From NCBI RefSeq assembly GCF_004345725.1, contig NZ_SLXG01000001.1, positions 186,001-250,000 on the forward strand: 64,000 nt of DNA. The letters run 5' to 3'. Source of the stretch: Crenobacter luteus (GTDB lineage Bacteria > Pseudomonadota > Gammaproteobacteria > Burkholderiales > Chromobacteriaceae). A model generated the notes under the pieces. It searched no databases. It saw nothing but the letters and a program-made list of their open reading frames with translations, and was not told the origin of the DNA. Every line of letters starts with the position of its first letter. The first letter of the stretch is position 1. Positions 20,565 through 29,994 of the stretch are shown here, piece by piece. A program made the translations under genes and the position numbers.

Positions 20565-20749
20565 TCTTTCGCTCCGTTGGCTGCTGCGCGGAATTGGGCC
20601 GCCTCGTCCTCGTCGCCGAGGAAGGGCAGGTTGGCCGCCTCGTCGTAACGGGTCTTGGCACGTTTGCTGTAGGCACCGATCAGGATCACGGCGAAGCTGA
20701 CGAGGCAGAACACCGTGAACGCCGAGTGCCCGTAACTGGACCAGTCCAT
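20561..20749 (-). CDS. ccoQ: cbb3 oxidase subunit CcoQ
   Basis: 62-aa single-helix protein (hydrophobic segment about residues 8-26) with a charged C-terminal tail, placed between ccoO and ccoP as usual. CcoQ stabilises the assembled complex. It starts 4 bp after the ccoO stop and overlaps ccoP (ATGA). Confidence 0.9.
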   Translation of the reverse strand: MDWSSYGHSAFTVFCLVSFAVILIGAYSKRAKTRYDEAANLPFLGDEDEAAQFRAAANGAKE

Positions 20750-20753
20750 AGGC

Positions 20754-21368
20754 TTAGCGCACGTTCTTCAGCGCAAGGCCGAGGCCCTGCAGGTAGGCGA
20801 TGATCGCGTCCATTTCCGACTTGCCCTCGACCTCGGCCTTGGCCTCGGCGATTTCCTTGTCGGTATAGGGGACGCCCACTTTGCGCAGCGCTTCCATGTG
20901 TTTCGGAATCGCATCGGCGTCGACCAGGTTGCGCGCCAGCCACGGGAAGCTCGGCATGTTGGACTCGGGCACCACGTCGCGCGGGTTGATCAGGTGCACG
21001 CGGTGCCATTCGTCGGAGTAGCGGCCGCCGACGCGCGCCAGGTCCGGACCGGTGCGCTTCGAGCCCCACAGGAAGGGGTGGTCGTACACCGACTCGCCGG
21101 CGACCGAGTAGTGGCCGTAGCGTTCGGTTTCGGAACGGAACGGGCGGATCATCTGCGAGTGGCAGTTGAAGCAGCCTTCGCGCTGGTAGACGTCGCGGCC
21201 GGCCAGCTGCAGCGCGGTGAAGGGCTTGACGCCCGCCACCGGCTCGGTGGTCGACTTCTGGAACATCAGCGGCACGATTTCGACGAGGCCGGCAAAGCTG
21301 ATCACGATCAGCGTGAACACGATCAGGTAGCCGACGCGTTCTTCGATCAGTTTCTGGATCTTTTCCAT
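20754..21368 (-). CDS. ccoO: cbb3 oxidase subunit II (monoheme)
   Basis: 204-aa membrane-anchored cytochrome c with an N-terminal helix (about residues 13-33) and one heme-c site CFNCH at about residue 66, in the context [32 protein letters not shown] and NMPSFPWL are typical. Located 21 bp downstream of ccoN. Confidence 0.97.
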   Translation of the reverse strand: MEKIQKLIEERVGYLIVFTLIVISFAGLVEIVPLMFQKSTTEPVAGVKPFTALQLAGRDVYQREGCFNCHSQMIRPFRSETERYGHYSVAGESVYDHPFLWGSKRTGPDLARVGGRYSDEWHRVHLINPRDVVPESNMPSFPWLARNLVDADAIPKHMEALRKVGVPYTDKEIAEAKAEVEGKSEMDAIIAYLQGLGLALKNVR

Positions 21369-21389
21369 CTTGTTCTTTCGACCTTCCGT

Positions 21390-22814
21390 TTAGTGCGCGT
21401 GAGCGGAGACCGCCGGGATCTTGGCGTCGACAGCACGACCGACGAACACGGTGCGGTAGGTGTTGTAGGCCATCAGGAACATGCCGGTCAGGTAGAACGC
21501 GCCGCCCAGGAAGCGGACGAAGTGGTACGGGTAGGTGGCTTTCACGACCTCGGCGAAGGCGTAGGTCAGCGTACCGTCCGGGTTCAGCGCGCGCCACATC
21601 AGGCCCTGCATCACGCCCGAGATCCACAGCGCGGCGATGTAGAGCACGACGCCGATGGTGGCGAGCCAGAAGTGCGCCTCGATCAGCTTGACGCTGTACA
21701 TTTCCTCGCGGCCCCACAGGCGCGGGATCAGGTAGTAGAGCGAACCCATGGTGATGAAGCCCACCCAGCCCAGCGCGCCGGAGTGCACGTGGCCGATGGT
21801 CCAGTCGGTGTAGTGGGACAGCGCGTTGACGGTCTTGATCGCCATCATCGGGCCTTCGAAGGTCGACATGCCGTAGAACGACAGCGACACGACGAGGAAC
21901 TTCAGGATCGGGTCGGTGCGCAGCTTATGCCAGGCGCCCGACAGGGTCATGATGCCGTTGATCATGCCACCCCAGCTCGGCGCCAGCAGGATCAGCGAGA
22001 ACACCATGCCGAGCGACTGGGTCCAGTCCGGCAGCGCGGTGTAGTGCAGGTGGTGCGGACCCGCCCACATATAGGTGAAGATCAGCGCCCAGAAGTGCAC
22101 CACCGACAGGCGGTAGGAGTACACCGGACGGCCGGCCTGCTTCGGCACGAAGTAGTACATCATGCCGAGGAAGGCGGCGGTCAGGAAGAAGCCCACGGCG
22201 TTGTGGCCGTACCACCACTGCACCATCGCGTCGACGGCGCCGGCGTAGATCGAGTAGGACTTCATGAAGCCGGCCGGGACGGCCAGGTTGTTGACGATGT
22301 GCAAGAGCGCGACGGTCAGGATGAAGGCGCCGTAGAACCAGTTCGCGACGTAGATGTGCTTGATCTTGCGCTTCGCGATCGTGCCGAAGAACACGTAGGC
22401 GTAGGCGACCCACACCAGCGCGATCAGGATGTCGATCGGCCACTCGAGCTCGGCGTATTCCTTGCTCTGCGTGTAGCCCAGCGGCAGGGTAATGGCCGCG
22501 GCGACGATCACCGCCTGCCAGCCCCAGAAGGTGAAGGCGGCCAGCTTGTCGGAGATCAGGCGCACATTACACGTGCGCTGCACGACGTAGTACGAGGTGG
22601 CGAACAGGCCGCAGCCGCCGAAGGCGAAGATCACGGCGTTGGTGTGCAGCGGGCGCAGGCGGCCGAAGTGGAACCACGGACCGAGGTTCAGGTCGGGCCA
22701 AACCAGCTGGGCCGCGATCACGACCCCCATCAGCATGCCGACAATGCCCCAGACTACGGTCATTACGGCAAACTGGCGCACCACCTTATAGTTATAAGTG
22801 GATTGCGTTTCCAT
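21390..22814 (-). CDS. ccoN: cbb3 oxidase catalytic subunit I
   Basis: 474-aa, twelve-helix heme-copper oxidase subunit holding heme b and the heme b3-CuB centre; high-affinity terminal oxidase for low oxygen. Characteristic histidine motifs include [12 protein letters not shown] and [13 protein letters not shown], and [20 protein letters not shown] is a family signature. First gene of ccoNOQP-ccoGH. The codons contain no exact copy of the dispersed 9-mer, as for the whole 17.5-23.5 kb stretch. Confidence 0.98.
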   Translation of the reverse strand: METQSTYNYKVVRQFAVMTVVWGIVGMLMGVVIAAQLVWPDLNLGPWFHFGRLRPLHTNAVIFAFGGCGLFATSYYVVQRTCNVRLISDKLAAFTFWGWQAVIVAAAITLPLGYTQSKEYAELEWPIDILIALVWVAYAYVFFGTIAKRKIKHIYVANWFYGAFILTVALLHIVNNLAVPAGFMKSYSIYAGAVDAMVQWWYGHNAVGFFLTAAFLGMMYYFVPKQAGRPVYSYRLSVVHFWALIFTYMWAGPHHLHYTALPDWTQSLGMVFSLILLAPSWGGMINGIMTLSGAWHKLRTDPILKFLVVSLSFYGMSTFEGPMMAIKTVNALSHYTDWTIGHVHSGALGWVGFITMGSLYYLIPRLWGREEMYSVKLIEAHFWLATIGVVLYIAALWISGVMQGLMWRALNPDGTLTYAFAEVVKATYPYHFVRFLGGAFYLTGMFLMAYNTYRTVFVGRAVDAKIPAVSAHAH

Positions 22815-23165
22815 TTAAGGTTTCTCCAAGGTTGCAAACTAGAACGTGGTAAACCGTGCGGCTTGATTCCTGACGGGCTGTCCCCATATCCCTTGTCACG
22901 CGGATCAAGACCGTTTATTGCGGTGCGGGCGAGGCGCGCCAAGCGACCGTCTGACCGCTTGCACGCGCGAGGATTCCCCTGCGTCTGGCGGGCTTTTGGA
23001 AACGGTTTTCAGCATCCGCAAGGCGCACCCGCCCCGTCGATGTCAACACGCCATTCTAAAGCAATCGCCCCCCCGGGGCCAGACGCAGGCCGGTCTGGAC
23101 CGCCCAGGGTTTCATTCCGTTACACGGCGTTTGGCGCGCAATGCCGGATGTTCCCGGCGTAACGA
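22815..23165 (-). other. Long leader upstream of ccoN
   Basis: Between ccoN and its predicted FNR-type promoter lie about 350 bases with no open frame I can support. A degenerate FNR-like half-palindrome (TTGAT-CCGC-GTGAC, minus strand, 22895-22908) is present. It lacks a properly spaced -10, so I do not call a second promoter. Confidence 0.4.
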
Positions 23166-23206
23166 ATTGTATTGTCATCGCCCGCTGCCCCATTGATCTT
23201 GGTCAA
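23166..23206 (-). promoter_or_regulatory. FNR/ANR-type promoter for ccoNOQP
   Basis: TTGATCTTGGTCAA (23193-23206) matches the FNR consensus TTGAT-N4-ATCAA with one mismatch. On the minus strand a -10-like TACAAT (23171-23166) lies 31 bp from the site centre, the spacing of class II FNR promoters. This predicts oxygen-limited transcription starting near 23159. The same box is 73 bp upstream of the divergent M61 peptidase gene and might affect it too. Confidence 0.65.
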
Positions 23207-23278
23207 AGGGGGCTCGCGGGTGTCATTCCGGGGCGCGACGGGTGCTAGAATCGCGCTTTTCTCGCCGGGGACCCTCAG

Positions 23279-25063
23279 ATGACCGCGACCGTGCGCTACG
23301 CCCTTCGACCGCTGCGACCCGAAGCCCACCTGTTCGAGGCGACCGTCACCGTCGACGCGCCCGACCCGGCCGGCCAGCGCTTCACGCTGCCGGCGTGGAT
23401 TCCCGGCAGCTACCTGATCCGCGACTTCGCGCGCCAGATCGTCGCGATCCGCGCCGAGTCGGGCGGCCGCCCGGTGGCGCTCACCCAGCTGTCCAAGCAC
23501 GAATGGTTGGCCGAGCCGTGCAGGAAGGCGCTGACGGTGACGGTCGAGGTCTACGCCTACGACCTGTCTGTGCGCGGCGCCTACCTCGACACCGCTCGCG
23601 GCTTTTTCAACGGCACCAGCGTGTTCCTGCGCGTCGAGGGGCAGGAAGGGCGGCCGTGCTCGGTCGATATCCTGCCGCCCGACGGCAAGGCTTACGCCGA
23701 CTGGTGCGTCGCGACCAGTCTGACCCCGCTCGATGTCAGGAAGAAGACCGGCTTCGGCCGGTATGGCGCCGCCGACTACGACGAGCTGATCGACCACCCG
23801 GTCGAGCTGGGCGAATTCGAACGGGTGACGTTCAAGGCCTGCGGCGTGCCGCACGAGATCGTCGTCTCGGGCCGCCACAAGGGCGACCTCAAGCGCCTCG
23901 CGCGCGACGCCCGGAAAATCTGCGAGTACCAGATACGGCTGTTCGGCGAGCCGGCGCCGTTCGCGCGCTACGTGTTCCTGCTCTACGTCGGCGGCGACAT
24001 CTACGGCGGACTCGAACACCGCGCGTCGACCGCGCTGGTCGCCAGCCGCGACGACCTGCCGGCCAAGGGCGACAAGGGGATTTCCGACGGCTACCTGCAA
24101 CTGTTGGGCCTCTTCAGCCACGAATACTTCCACAGCTGGAACGTCAAGCGCATCAAGCCGGCGGCGTTCGCGCCCTACGATTTGTCCGCCGAGAACTACA
24201 CCCGCCTGTTGTGGGCCTTCGAGGGCGTGACCTCGTATTACGACGACCTGACGCTGGTGCGCGCCGGCCTGATCGATGCGGAGCGCTACCTCGCGCTGCT
24301 GGCGAAAACGATCACCGCGGTCGAGCGCGGCGCCGGCCGCCACAGGCAGACGCTCGAGGAGTCGAGCTTCACCGCGTGGAACAAGTACTACCGCCAGGAC
24401 GAGAACAGCCCGAACGCGATCGTCAGCTACTACGCCAAGGGCGCGCTCGCCGCGCTGGCGCTCGATTTGACGATACGCGAACGCACGGGCGGCGCGCGCA
24501 GCCTCGACGACGTGATGCGCGCCTTGTGGGCCAAGTGGCTGGCCGACGGCAAAGGCTTGGCCGAGGACGAGTGGGAGCGCGTCGCGACCGAGGTCGCCGG
24601 CGTCGAGCTGGCGGACTTCTTCGCCGCCGCCTTGCGCTCGACCGCCGATCTGCCGCTGGCCGAGCTCTTGAAGGCGCAGGGCGTGTCGCTCGTTTTCGAC
24701 GCGGCCGCGTCGGCGTCCGACAAGGGCGGGCTCGCCGGCTCGGCCAAGGTCGGCGCGCCGCGCGCGGTGCTCGGCGCGCGCACCGCGGCCGACCCGGCCG
24801 GCGTCAGGCTCACCCACGTGCTCGACGGCGGCGCCGCGCAGGCGGCGGGCCTTGCGGGCGGCGACGTGCTGGTCGCGATCGACCGCCTGAAGGCCGCCGA
24901 CGTCGACCGTCAGCTCGCCCGCTTCGAACCCGGCGACACGGTGACCGTTCACTATTTCCGCCGCGACGAGCTGTCCAGCGCCAAGTTGGTGCTGGGCGCC
25001 GCGCCGCGGGACACCGCGCGTCTGGCCCTGAGCGGCGACGCGCGCTGGCTGCAGCACCCCTGA
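23279..25063 (+). CDS. M61-family glycyl aminopeptidase with PDZ domain
   Basis: 594-aa zinc peptidase of family M61. The catalytic motif [11 protein letters not shown] lies at about residues 280-290, with the downstream glutamate in [13 protein letters not shown]. The N-terminal beta domain carries [15 protein letters not shown], a family signature. A PDZ domain occupies about 510-590 ([22 protein letters not shown]). No signal peptide is evident, so it is probably cytoplasmic. It lies 28 bp before pepN and may be co-transcribed with it. Two in-frame 9-mers (23507, 24557) read LAE; a third copy at 24739 reads SAK. Confidence 0.9.
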   Translation: MTATVRYALRPLRPEAHLFEATVTVDAPDPAGQRFTLPAWIPGSYLIRDFARQIVAIRAESGGRPVALTQLSKHEWLAEPCRKALTVTVEVYAYDLSVRGAYLDTARGFFNGTSVFLRVEGQEGRPCSVDILPPDGKAYADWCVATSLTPLDVRKKTGFGRYGAADYDELIDHPVELGEFERVTFKACGVPHEIVVSGRHKGDLKRLARDARKICEYQIRLFGEPAPFARYVFLLYVGGDIYGGLEHRASTALVASRDDLPAKGDKGISDGYLQLLGLFSHEYFHSWNVKRIKPAAFAPYDLSAENYTRLLWAFEGVTSYYDDLTLVRAGLIDAERYLALLAKTITAVERGAGRHRQTLEESSFTAWNKYYRQDENSPNAIVSYYAKGALAALALDLTIRERTGGARSLDDVMRALWAKWLADGKGLAEDEWERVATEVAGVELADFFAAALRSTADLPLAELLKAQGVSLVFDAAASASDKGGLAGSAKVGAPRAVLGARTAADPAGVRLTHVLDGGAAQAAGLAGGDVLVAIDRLKAADVDRQLARFEPGDTVTVHYFRRDELSSAKLVLGAAPRDTARLALSGDARWLQHP

Positions 25064-25091
25064 TTTCTTCGGCCCGAACAAGAGAGACACC

Positions 25092-27728
25092 ATGGCCACG
25101 CCACAGATCAAATACCGCAAGGACTACACGCCGCCGGCGTTCCAGATCGACAAGGTCGACCTCACTTTCGACATCCGCGACACGCTGACCACCGTCAGGT
25201 CGCGCCTGGTGGTACGGCGCAACGGCGGCGAGGCGGCCGACCTGCTGCTCGACGGCAGCGCGACGCTCAAGTCGGTGACGCTCGACGGCGAAAGGTTGGC
25301 CGAGCCGCGCTACCGGGTCGACGCCGACGCCGAGACGCTGACCATCGTCGACGCGCCGGACGGCTTCATCCTCGAGATCGAGACCGAGGTCGAGCCGGCG
25401 GCCAACACCAGCCTGATGGGGCTGTACGCCTCGGGCGGCAACCTGTTCACGCAGTGCGAGCCCGAGGGCTTTCGCAAGATCACCTACTACCTCGACCGCC
25501 CGGACGTGATGTCCAAGTTCACCACCACGCTGATCGCAGACAAGCAGGCCTACCCGGTGCTGCTGTCCAACGGCAACAAGGTCGGCGAGGGCATGCTCGA
25601 CAGGAAGCGCCACTGGGTCAAGTGGGTCGACCCGTACAAGAAGCCGTCCTACCTGTTCGCGCTGGTGGCCGGCAAGCTGGTCGCGCTGCGCGACCGCTTC
25701 GTCACCGCCGGCGGGCGCGAGGTGAAGCTCGAGGTGTGGACCGAGGCGTCCGACCAGGACAAGGTCGCGCACGCGATGGCGTCCTTGAAGCGCGCGATGA
25801 AGTGGGACGAGGAGCGCTTCGGCCTCGAGTACGACCTCGACACCTATATGATCGTCGCGGTCGGCGACTTCAATATGGGCGCGATGGAGAACAAGGGCCT
25901 CAACATTTTCAACACCAAGTACGTGCTCGCGCGCCAGGATACCGCGACCGACTTCGACTTCGAGGCGGTCGAGGCGGTGATCGGCCACGAGTACTTCCAC
26001 AACTGGACCGGCAACCGCGTCACCTGCCGCGACTGGTTCCAGTTGAGCCTCAAGGAAGGCCTGACGGTGTTCCGCGACCAGGAATTCACCGCCGACCAGA
26101 CCAGCCGCGCGGTCAAGCGCATCGACGACGTGCGCTCGCTGCGCGCGATGCAGTTCCCGGAGGACGCCGGCCCGACCGCGCACCCGATCCGCCCGGACAG
26201 CTACATCGAGATGAACAACTTCTACACCATGACGGTGTACGAGAAGGGCGCCGAAGTGGTGCGCATGTACCAGACCCTGCTCGGCCGCGACGGCTTCAGG
26301 AAGGGCATGGACCTGTACTTCCGCCGCCACGACGGCCAGGCGGTCACCTGCGACGACTTCCGCGCCGCGATGGCCGACGCCAACGGCGTGAATCTCGACC
26401 AGTTCGCGCTGTGGTACAGCCAGGCTGGCACGCCGCATCTGGCGGTCGAGGGCGCTTACGACGAGGCGGCGCAGACCTACACGCTGACCGTGCGGCAAAG
26501 CTGCCCGGCGACGCCGGGGCAGGCGGAGAAGGCGCCGTTCCACATCCCGTTCGCGGTCGGTCTGGTCGGCCCGGACGGCATCGACCTGCCGCTGACGCTC
26601 GAAGGCGAAGCCGCGGCGTCGTCGGGGGCGACGACGCGCGTGCTCGACGTGACCTTGGCCGAGCAGCGCTTCGTGTTCACCGGCGTGGCGGCGCGCCCGG
26701 TGCCGTCGCTGCTGCGCGACTTCTCGGCGCCGGTGACGCTCGACTTCGCCTATAGCGACGAGGAGCTCGCCTTCCTGATGGCGAACGACGCCGACCCGTT
26801 CGCGCGCTGGGAGGCCGGGCAGACGCTGGCGCGTCGCGTGCTGGTCGCGCGCGTCGCCGACGACGCGGCCGGCCGGCCGTGGCAGGGGCCGGGCGCGCTG
26901 GCCGACTGTTTCGCCGCCGTGCTCGCCGACCACGCGATCGACCCGGCGTTCAAGGCGCTGATGCTGACGCTGCCGTCCGAGGCGGAGTTGTTCGAATTGG
27001 CCGACGACGTCGACCCGGCGCGCCTTTCGCGCGTGCGCGAGCGGCTGTTGGCCGAGCTGGCGCAGACCTTGCGCGGCGCCTGGCACGAAACCTTCGACCT
27101 GAACCGCACCCACGACTACCGTCCGCAGGACGCCGGCCGCCGCGCGCTCAAGAACCTCGCGCTGGCGATGCTGGCGCGGCTGCCGGACGACTGGCCGCTC
27201 GACGCGGTGCGCGAGCAGTTCGAGGGCGCCGACAATATGACCGACCAGATCGGCGCGCTCGAGGCGGTCAAGCACCGCGACAGCGAAGTGCGTACCGACT
27301 GTCTGATCGACTTTGCCGAACGCTGGGCCGACGAGGCGCTGGTGATGGACAAGTACTTCGCGCTGATCGCCAGCAGCCGGCTGCCGTGCACGCTCGAGCA
27401 TGTGCAGGCGGCGATGGCGCACCCGGCGTTCTCGATCAAGAACCCGAACAAGGCGCGCGCGCTGATCGGCGCCTTCACGCGCAACCTCGACGCCTTCCAC
27501 GCCGAGGACGGCGCCGGCTACGCCTTCGTCGCCGACCGTGTGCTCGAAATCGACGCCTTCAACCCGCAGGTCGCCAGCCGTCTGGTGCAGGCCTTCAACC
27601 GCTGGCGGAAGCTCGAGGCGGGGCGGCGCGCGCGGATGAAGGCCGAGCTCGAACGCATCCTCGCCGCACCCGGCCTGTCGCGCGACGTGTACGAGATCGT
27701 CTCGAAGAACCTCGCCGAGCCGGTGTAA
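25092..27728 (+). CDS. pepN: Aminopeptidase N (M1 family)
   Basis: 878-aa cytoplasmic zinc aminopeptidase of the proteobacterial PepN type, degrading peptides from the N-terminus. Seen are the exopeptidase motif [12 protein letters not shown] (about 263), the zinc motif [11 protein letters not shown] (about 299) with the third ligand in [13 protein letters not shown], and the C-terminal helical domain ending [17 protein letters not shown]. Full family length. Three exact 9-mers lie in frame as LAE with TTG leucine. Confidence 0.96.
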   Translation: MATPQIKYRKDYTPPAFQIDKVDLTFDIRDTLTTVRSRLVVRRNGGEAADLLLDGSATLKSVTLDGERLAEPRYRVDADAETLTIVDAPDGFILEIETEVEPAANTSLMGLYASGGNLFTQCEPEGFRKITYYLDRPDVMSKFTTTLIADKQAYPVLLSNGNKVGEGMLDRKRHWVKWVDPYKKPSYLFALVAGKLVALRDRFVTAGGREVKLEVWTEASDQDKVAHAMASLKRAMKWDEERFGLEYDLDTYMIVAVGDFNMGAMENKGLNIFNTKYVLARQDTATDFDFEAVEAVIGHEYFHNWTGNRVTCRDWFQLSLKEGLTVFRDQEFTADQTSRAVKRIDDVRSLRAMQFPEDAGPTAHPIRPDSYIEMNNFYTMTVYEKGAEVVRMYQTLLGRDGFRKGMDLYFRRHDGQAVTCDDFRAAMADANGVNLDQFALWYSQAGTPHLAVEGAYDEAAQTYTLTVRQSCPATPGQAEKAPFHIPFAVGLVGPDGIDLPLTLEGEAAASSGATTRVLDVTLAEQRFVFTGVAARPVPSLLRDFSAPVTLDFAYSDEELAFLMANDADPFARWEAGQTLARRVLVARVADDAAGRPWQGPGALADCFAAVLADHAIDPAFKALMLTLPSEAELFELADDVDPARLSRVRERLLAELAQTLRGAWHETFDLNRTHDYRPQDAGRRALKNLALAMLARLPDDWPLDAVREQFEGADNMTDQIGALEAVKHRDSEVRTDCLIDFAERWADEALVMDKYFALIASSRLPCTLEHVQAAMAHPAFSIKNPNKARALIGAFTRNLDAFHAEDGAGYAFVADRVLEIDAFNPQVASRLVQAFNRWRKLEAGRRARMKAELERILAAPGLSRDVYEIVSKNLAEPV

Positions 27729-27763
27729 GTCCCGTGCCGGGCGCTGGCGGGCCCGGCCAAGCT

Positions 27764-27797
27764 CGACGCGCCCCGCTTGCCGGGGCGCGTCGTTTTG
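27764..27797 (+). terminator. Terminator of pepN
   Basis: GACGCGCCCCG-N5-CGGGGCGCGTC followed by GTTTT, 36 bp after the pepN stop. Confidence 0.8.
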
Positions 27798-27812
27798 TCA
27801 TCACGGAACCCT

Positions 27813-28694
27813 ATGAAACGACATCTCGGCAGCCTCGGCCTGCTCGTCGGCCTGTGGCTGGTGTGGAGTTACGCGTGGAGCGTCTCCAAGCTCGCCTTGC
27901 CGTACATCGGCCCGTTCGACCTGGCGATGTACCGCACGCTGTTCGGCGTGCTCGGTCTGGGCGCGCTGCTGGTCGCGACCGGCAGGCGCCTTGCGCCGAC
28001 GCCGTTCTGGCCGACCTTCTGGCTCGGGGCGACGCAGACCGCCGGCTTCACCGCGCTGACCAACTTCGCGCTGGTGAGCGGCGGCGCCGGCAAGGTGTCG
28101 GTGCTCGCGTACACGATGCCGTTCTGGACGCTGATCCTCGCGCGCGTCTTCCTCGACGAGCGGCTCGGCCGCGCGCAGTGGGCGAGCGTCGCGCTCGCCT
28201 TCGCCGGCCTGATGGCCGTCGTCGAGCCGTGGCATCTGGAGCTCGCGCGCCTAGCCGAGTGGCTGGCCATCGCCGCGGGTCTGGTGTGGGCAAGCTCGGC
28301 GATCATCGCCAAGACGCTGCGCCGCCATCACCGCGTCGACGTGATGGCGCTGACCTTCTGGCAGATGTTCTGGGGCTTCTGGCCGCTGCTGGCGATCGCG
28401 CTGGCGATGGGCGAGCCGCCGCCCTCGTGGGGCTGGGAGCTGGGCGCGGCGCTGCTGTACCTGGGGCCGCTGGCCAACAGCCTCGGCTGGCTGATCTGGA
28501 TGGTGCTGCTCGGCCGCCTGTCGGCCGGCGCCACCGGGCTCGGCGCGCTGGTGGTGCCGGCCTTGTCGGTCGGCATCGCCGCCTTGCAGTTCGGCGAGAT
28601 CCCGAGCGCGGCCGAGTCGGCGGGCATGGCGCTGATCGCGCTGTCGCTCGGCCTCTTGTGTGCGGTGACGCTGCGGCGTCCGAAGGCGGGGTGA
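27813..28694 (+). CDS. EamA-family (DMT superfamily) transporter
   Basis: 293-aa inner-membrane protein with about ten hydrophobic segments in two EamA repeats (about 10-140 and 150-290). It begins MKRHLGSLGLLVGLWLVW at the ATG at 27813, which has only a modest ribosome site. Such permeases export metabolites or amino acids; the substrate cannot be inferred. It stands alone between terminators. Confidence 0.82.
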   Translation: MKRHLGSLGLLVGLWLVWSYAWSVSKLALPYIGPFDLAMYRTLFGVLGLGALLVATGRRLAPTPFWPTFWLGATQTAGFTALTNFALVSGGAGKVSVLAYTMPFWTLILARVFLDERLGRAQWASVALAFAGLMAVVEPWHLELARLAEWLAIAAGLVWASSAIIAKTLRRHHRVDVMALTFWQMFWGFWPLLAIALAMGEPPPSWGWELGAALLYLGPLANSLGWLIWMVLLGRLSAGATGLGALVVPALSVGIAALQFGEIPSAAESAGMALIALSLGLLCAVTLRRPKAG

Positions 28695-28698
28695 GCAG

Positions 28699-28732
28699 GG
28701 TTGGCCGAGCCGCTGTCGGGGCTCGGCCAACC
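28699..28732. repeat. Inverted pair of the 9-mer after the EamA gene
   Basis: GGTTGGCCGAG and CTCGGCCAACC with a 12-base loop: an 11-bp perfect stem just after the stop codon. Stems of this kind act as terminator parts for uptake sequences in Neisseria and Haemophilus; here no T-run follows. Confidence 0.85.
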
Positions 28733-28748
28733 TTGGTGCAGGAACAAG

Positions 28749-28772
28749 AAAGGGGCCGCATGCGGCCCCTTT
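28749..28772. terminator. Bidirectional terminator between EamA gene and allR
   Basis: Perfect palindrome AAAGGGGCCGCA / TGCGGCCCCTTT, serving both convergent genes. Confidence 0.8.
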
Positions 28773-28796
28773 GCTTTGGCTGGCGTCGTGCGGCGC

Positions 28797-29657
28797 TCAG
28801 CGCTTCGGGTAGCCGGGGCGCGAGATGCCGCTGAAGGCCTGCGTGATGTCCTGTGCGGCCTGCACGACCAGCGAACCGAGGTGCACGACGCGCTCGTCCG
28901 GGATGCGCGACTTCGGGCCGGACACCGAGATCGCCGCGAACGGCTCGTTGTACTCGTTGTAGATGCAGGCGGCGACGCAGCGCAGGCCGATGGCGTGCTC
29001 CTCGTCGTCGAAGGAGAAACCCTGGCGACGGATGCGGGCGATCTCTTCCTTGAGCTTGGCCGGCGTGTTGATCGTGCTGTGCGTGTACTGCACCAGACCG
29101 GTCTTGCGCAGCACCTCGTTGACCTCGTCGTCGGACAACGTCGCGATGAAGGCCTTGCCGGCGCCCGAGGCGTGCAGCGGCATGCGGTTCCCGATCGGCG
29201 CGAGCATGCGCATCATCTCGCGGCATTCGACCTGGCCGATCAGCACCGCGAGGCCCTCCTCGCGGTCGAGCACGGTCAGGTTGGCGGTTTCGCCGGCGGC
29301 GTCGACCAGGCGGCGCATGATCGGGTGCGCGATGGTGATCAGCTCGCGGCTGTCGAGGAAGGCGCTGCCGACGGTGAAGGCGCGCACGCCGATGGTCCAC
29401 AGGCCGAGGTCGCCGACCTGCTGCACGAAGCCGGCCTGCTGCATCGTCGTCAGCAGCCGGTGCGTCGTCGAGTTGGGCAGGCCGACCTGCAAGGCCAGGT
29501 CGGTCAGCGACACGCCGCTGACCGACTCGGCGATGCGCTCGAGCAACATCAGGCCGCGCGTCAGCGACTGCACCTGTCCGGTGCTGCTGCCGCCGCTGTC
29601 GGGGGTCTTGGCGCGCGTTCCGCCGCGCTTGTCTAGGGTGCTGCTGCCGATGGCCAT
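28797..29657 (-). CDS. allR: IclR-family repressor, AllR-like
   Basis: 286-aa IclR regulator with an N-terminal winged HTH (about residues 25-85, VGLPNSTTHRLLTTM) and a C-terminal effector domain. VLIGQVECREMMRMLAPIG, LHASGAGKA and DDEEHAIGLRCVA closely follow E. coli AllR, which releases DNA on binding glyoxylate. I chose ATG 29657 because AAGGA lies six bases before it; in-frame ATGs at 29705 and 29765 are less well supported. It is divergent from gcl, and TGGAA/TTCCA palindromes lie between them. Confidence 0.85.
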   Translation of the reverse strand: MAIGSSTLDKRGGTRAKTPDSGGSSTGQVQSLTRGLMLLERIAESVSGVSLTDLALQVGLPNSTTHRLLTTMQQAGFVQQVGDLGLWTIGVRAFTVGSAFLDSRELITIAHPIMRRLVDAAGETANLTVLDREEGLAVLIGQVECREMMRMLAPIGNRMPLHASGAGKAFIATLSDDEVNEVLRKTGLVQYTHSTINTPAKLKEEIARIRRQGFSFDDEEHAIGLRCVAACIYNEYNEPFAAISVSGPKSRIPDERVVHLGSLVVQAAQDITQAFSGISRPGYPKR

Positions 29658-29698
29658 GCCGAATCCTTCAATCCCATCTTGTTTCGTTGCGAACCGGT

Positions 29699-29712
29699 TT
29701 TCCATTTGGAAA
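29699..29712. promoter_or_regulatory. Possible AllR operator near its own gene
   Basis: TTTCCATTTGGAAA, extended by AACCGGTTT on the left and AACCGGTTT on the right to a longer imperfect palindrome. It lies 42 bp before the allR start codon, suggesting autoregulation. Confidence 0.5.
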
Positions 29713-29876
29713 CCGGTTTCGATTGTTCCCATGTCTTCGTGGCGACAAGTATACCATGTCGCCATTGATGCACCGCGCTAAGCGACTTGTCAATTCGAAA
29801 AAATATGCTTGAAATGAAGCTGTTGCACGATTGGCGACCGTGCGGCGGCACGGCGCGCCGACCTTATCAAGAAAAA

Positions 29877-29891
29877 TGGAATCTATTTCCA
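29877..29891 (+). promoter_or_regulatory. Possible AllR operator before gcl
   Basis: Palindrome TGGAA-TCTAT-TTCCA eight bases upstream of the gcl -35 element, well placed for repression. Confidence 0.55.
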
Positions 29892-29898
29892 AAAAATA

Positions 29899-29927
29899 TT
29901 GACAGCCTGTCGGCCATCGGCGATAGT
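29899..29927 (+). promoter_or_regulatory. Sigma-70-type promoter of gcl
   Basis: TTGACA (29899-29904), 17-bp spacer, GATAGT (29922-29927). The gcl start codon is 68 bp downstream. Confidence 0.7.
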
Positions 29928-29994
29928 GCGCGAAACGGGACCGGGCCTTGGCCGTCCGCTTCCGCCAGCAGATTCAAGAGTGAGGAGACACACC

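Noticed and set aside
22895-22908. Second FNR-like site before ccoN
   Set aside because: Only the TTGAT half is good and no -10 lies at the right spacing.
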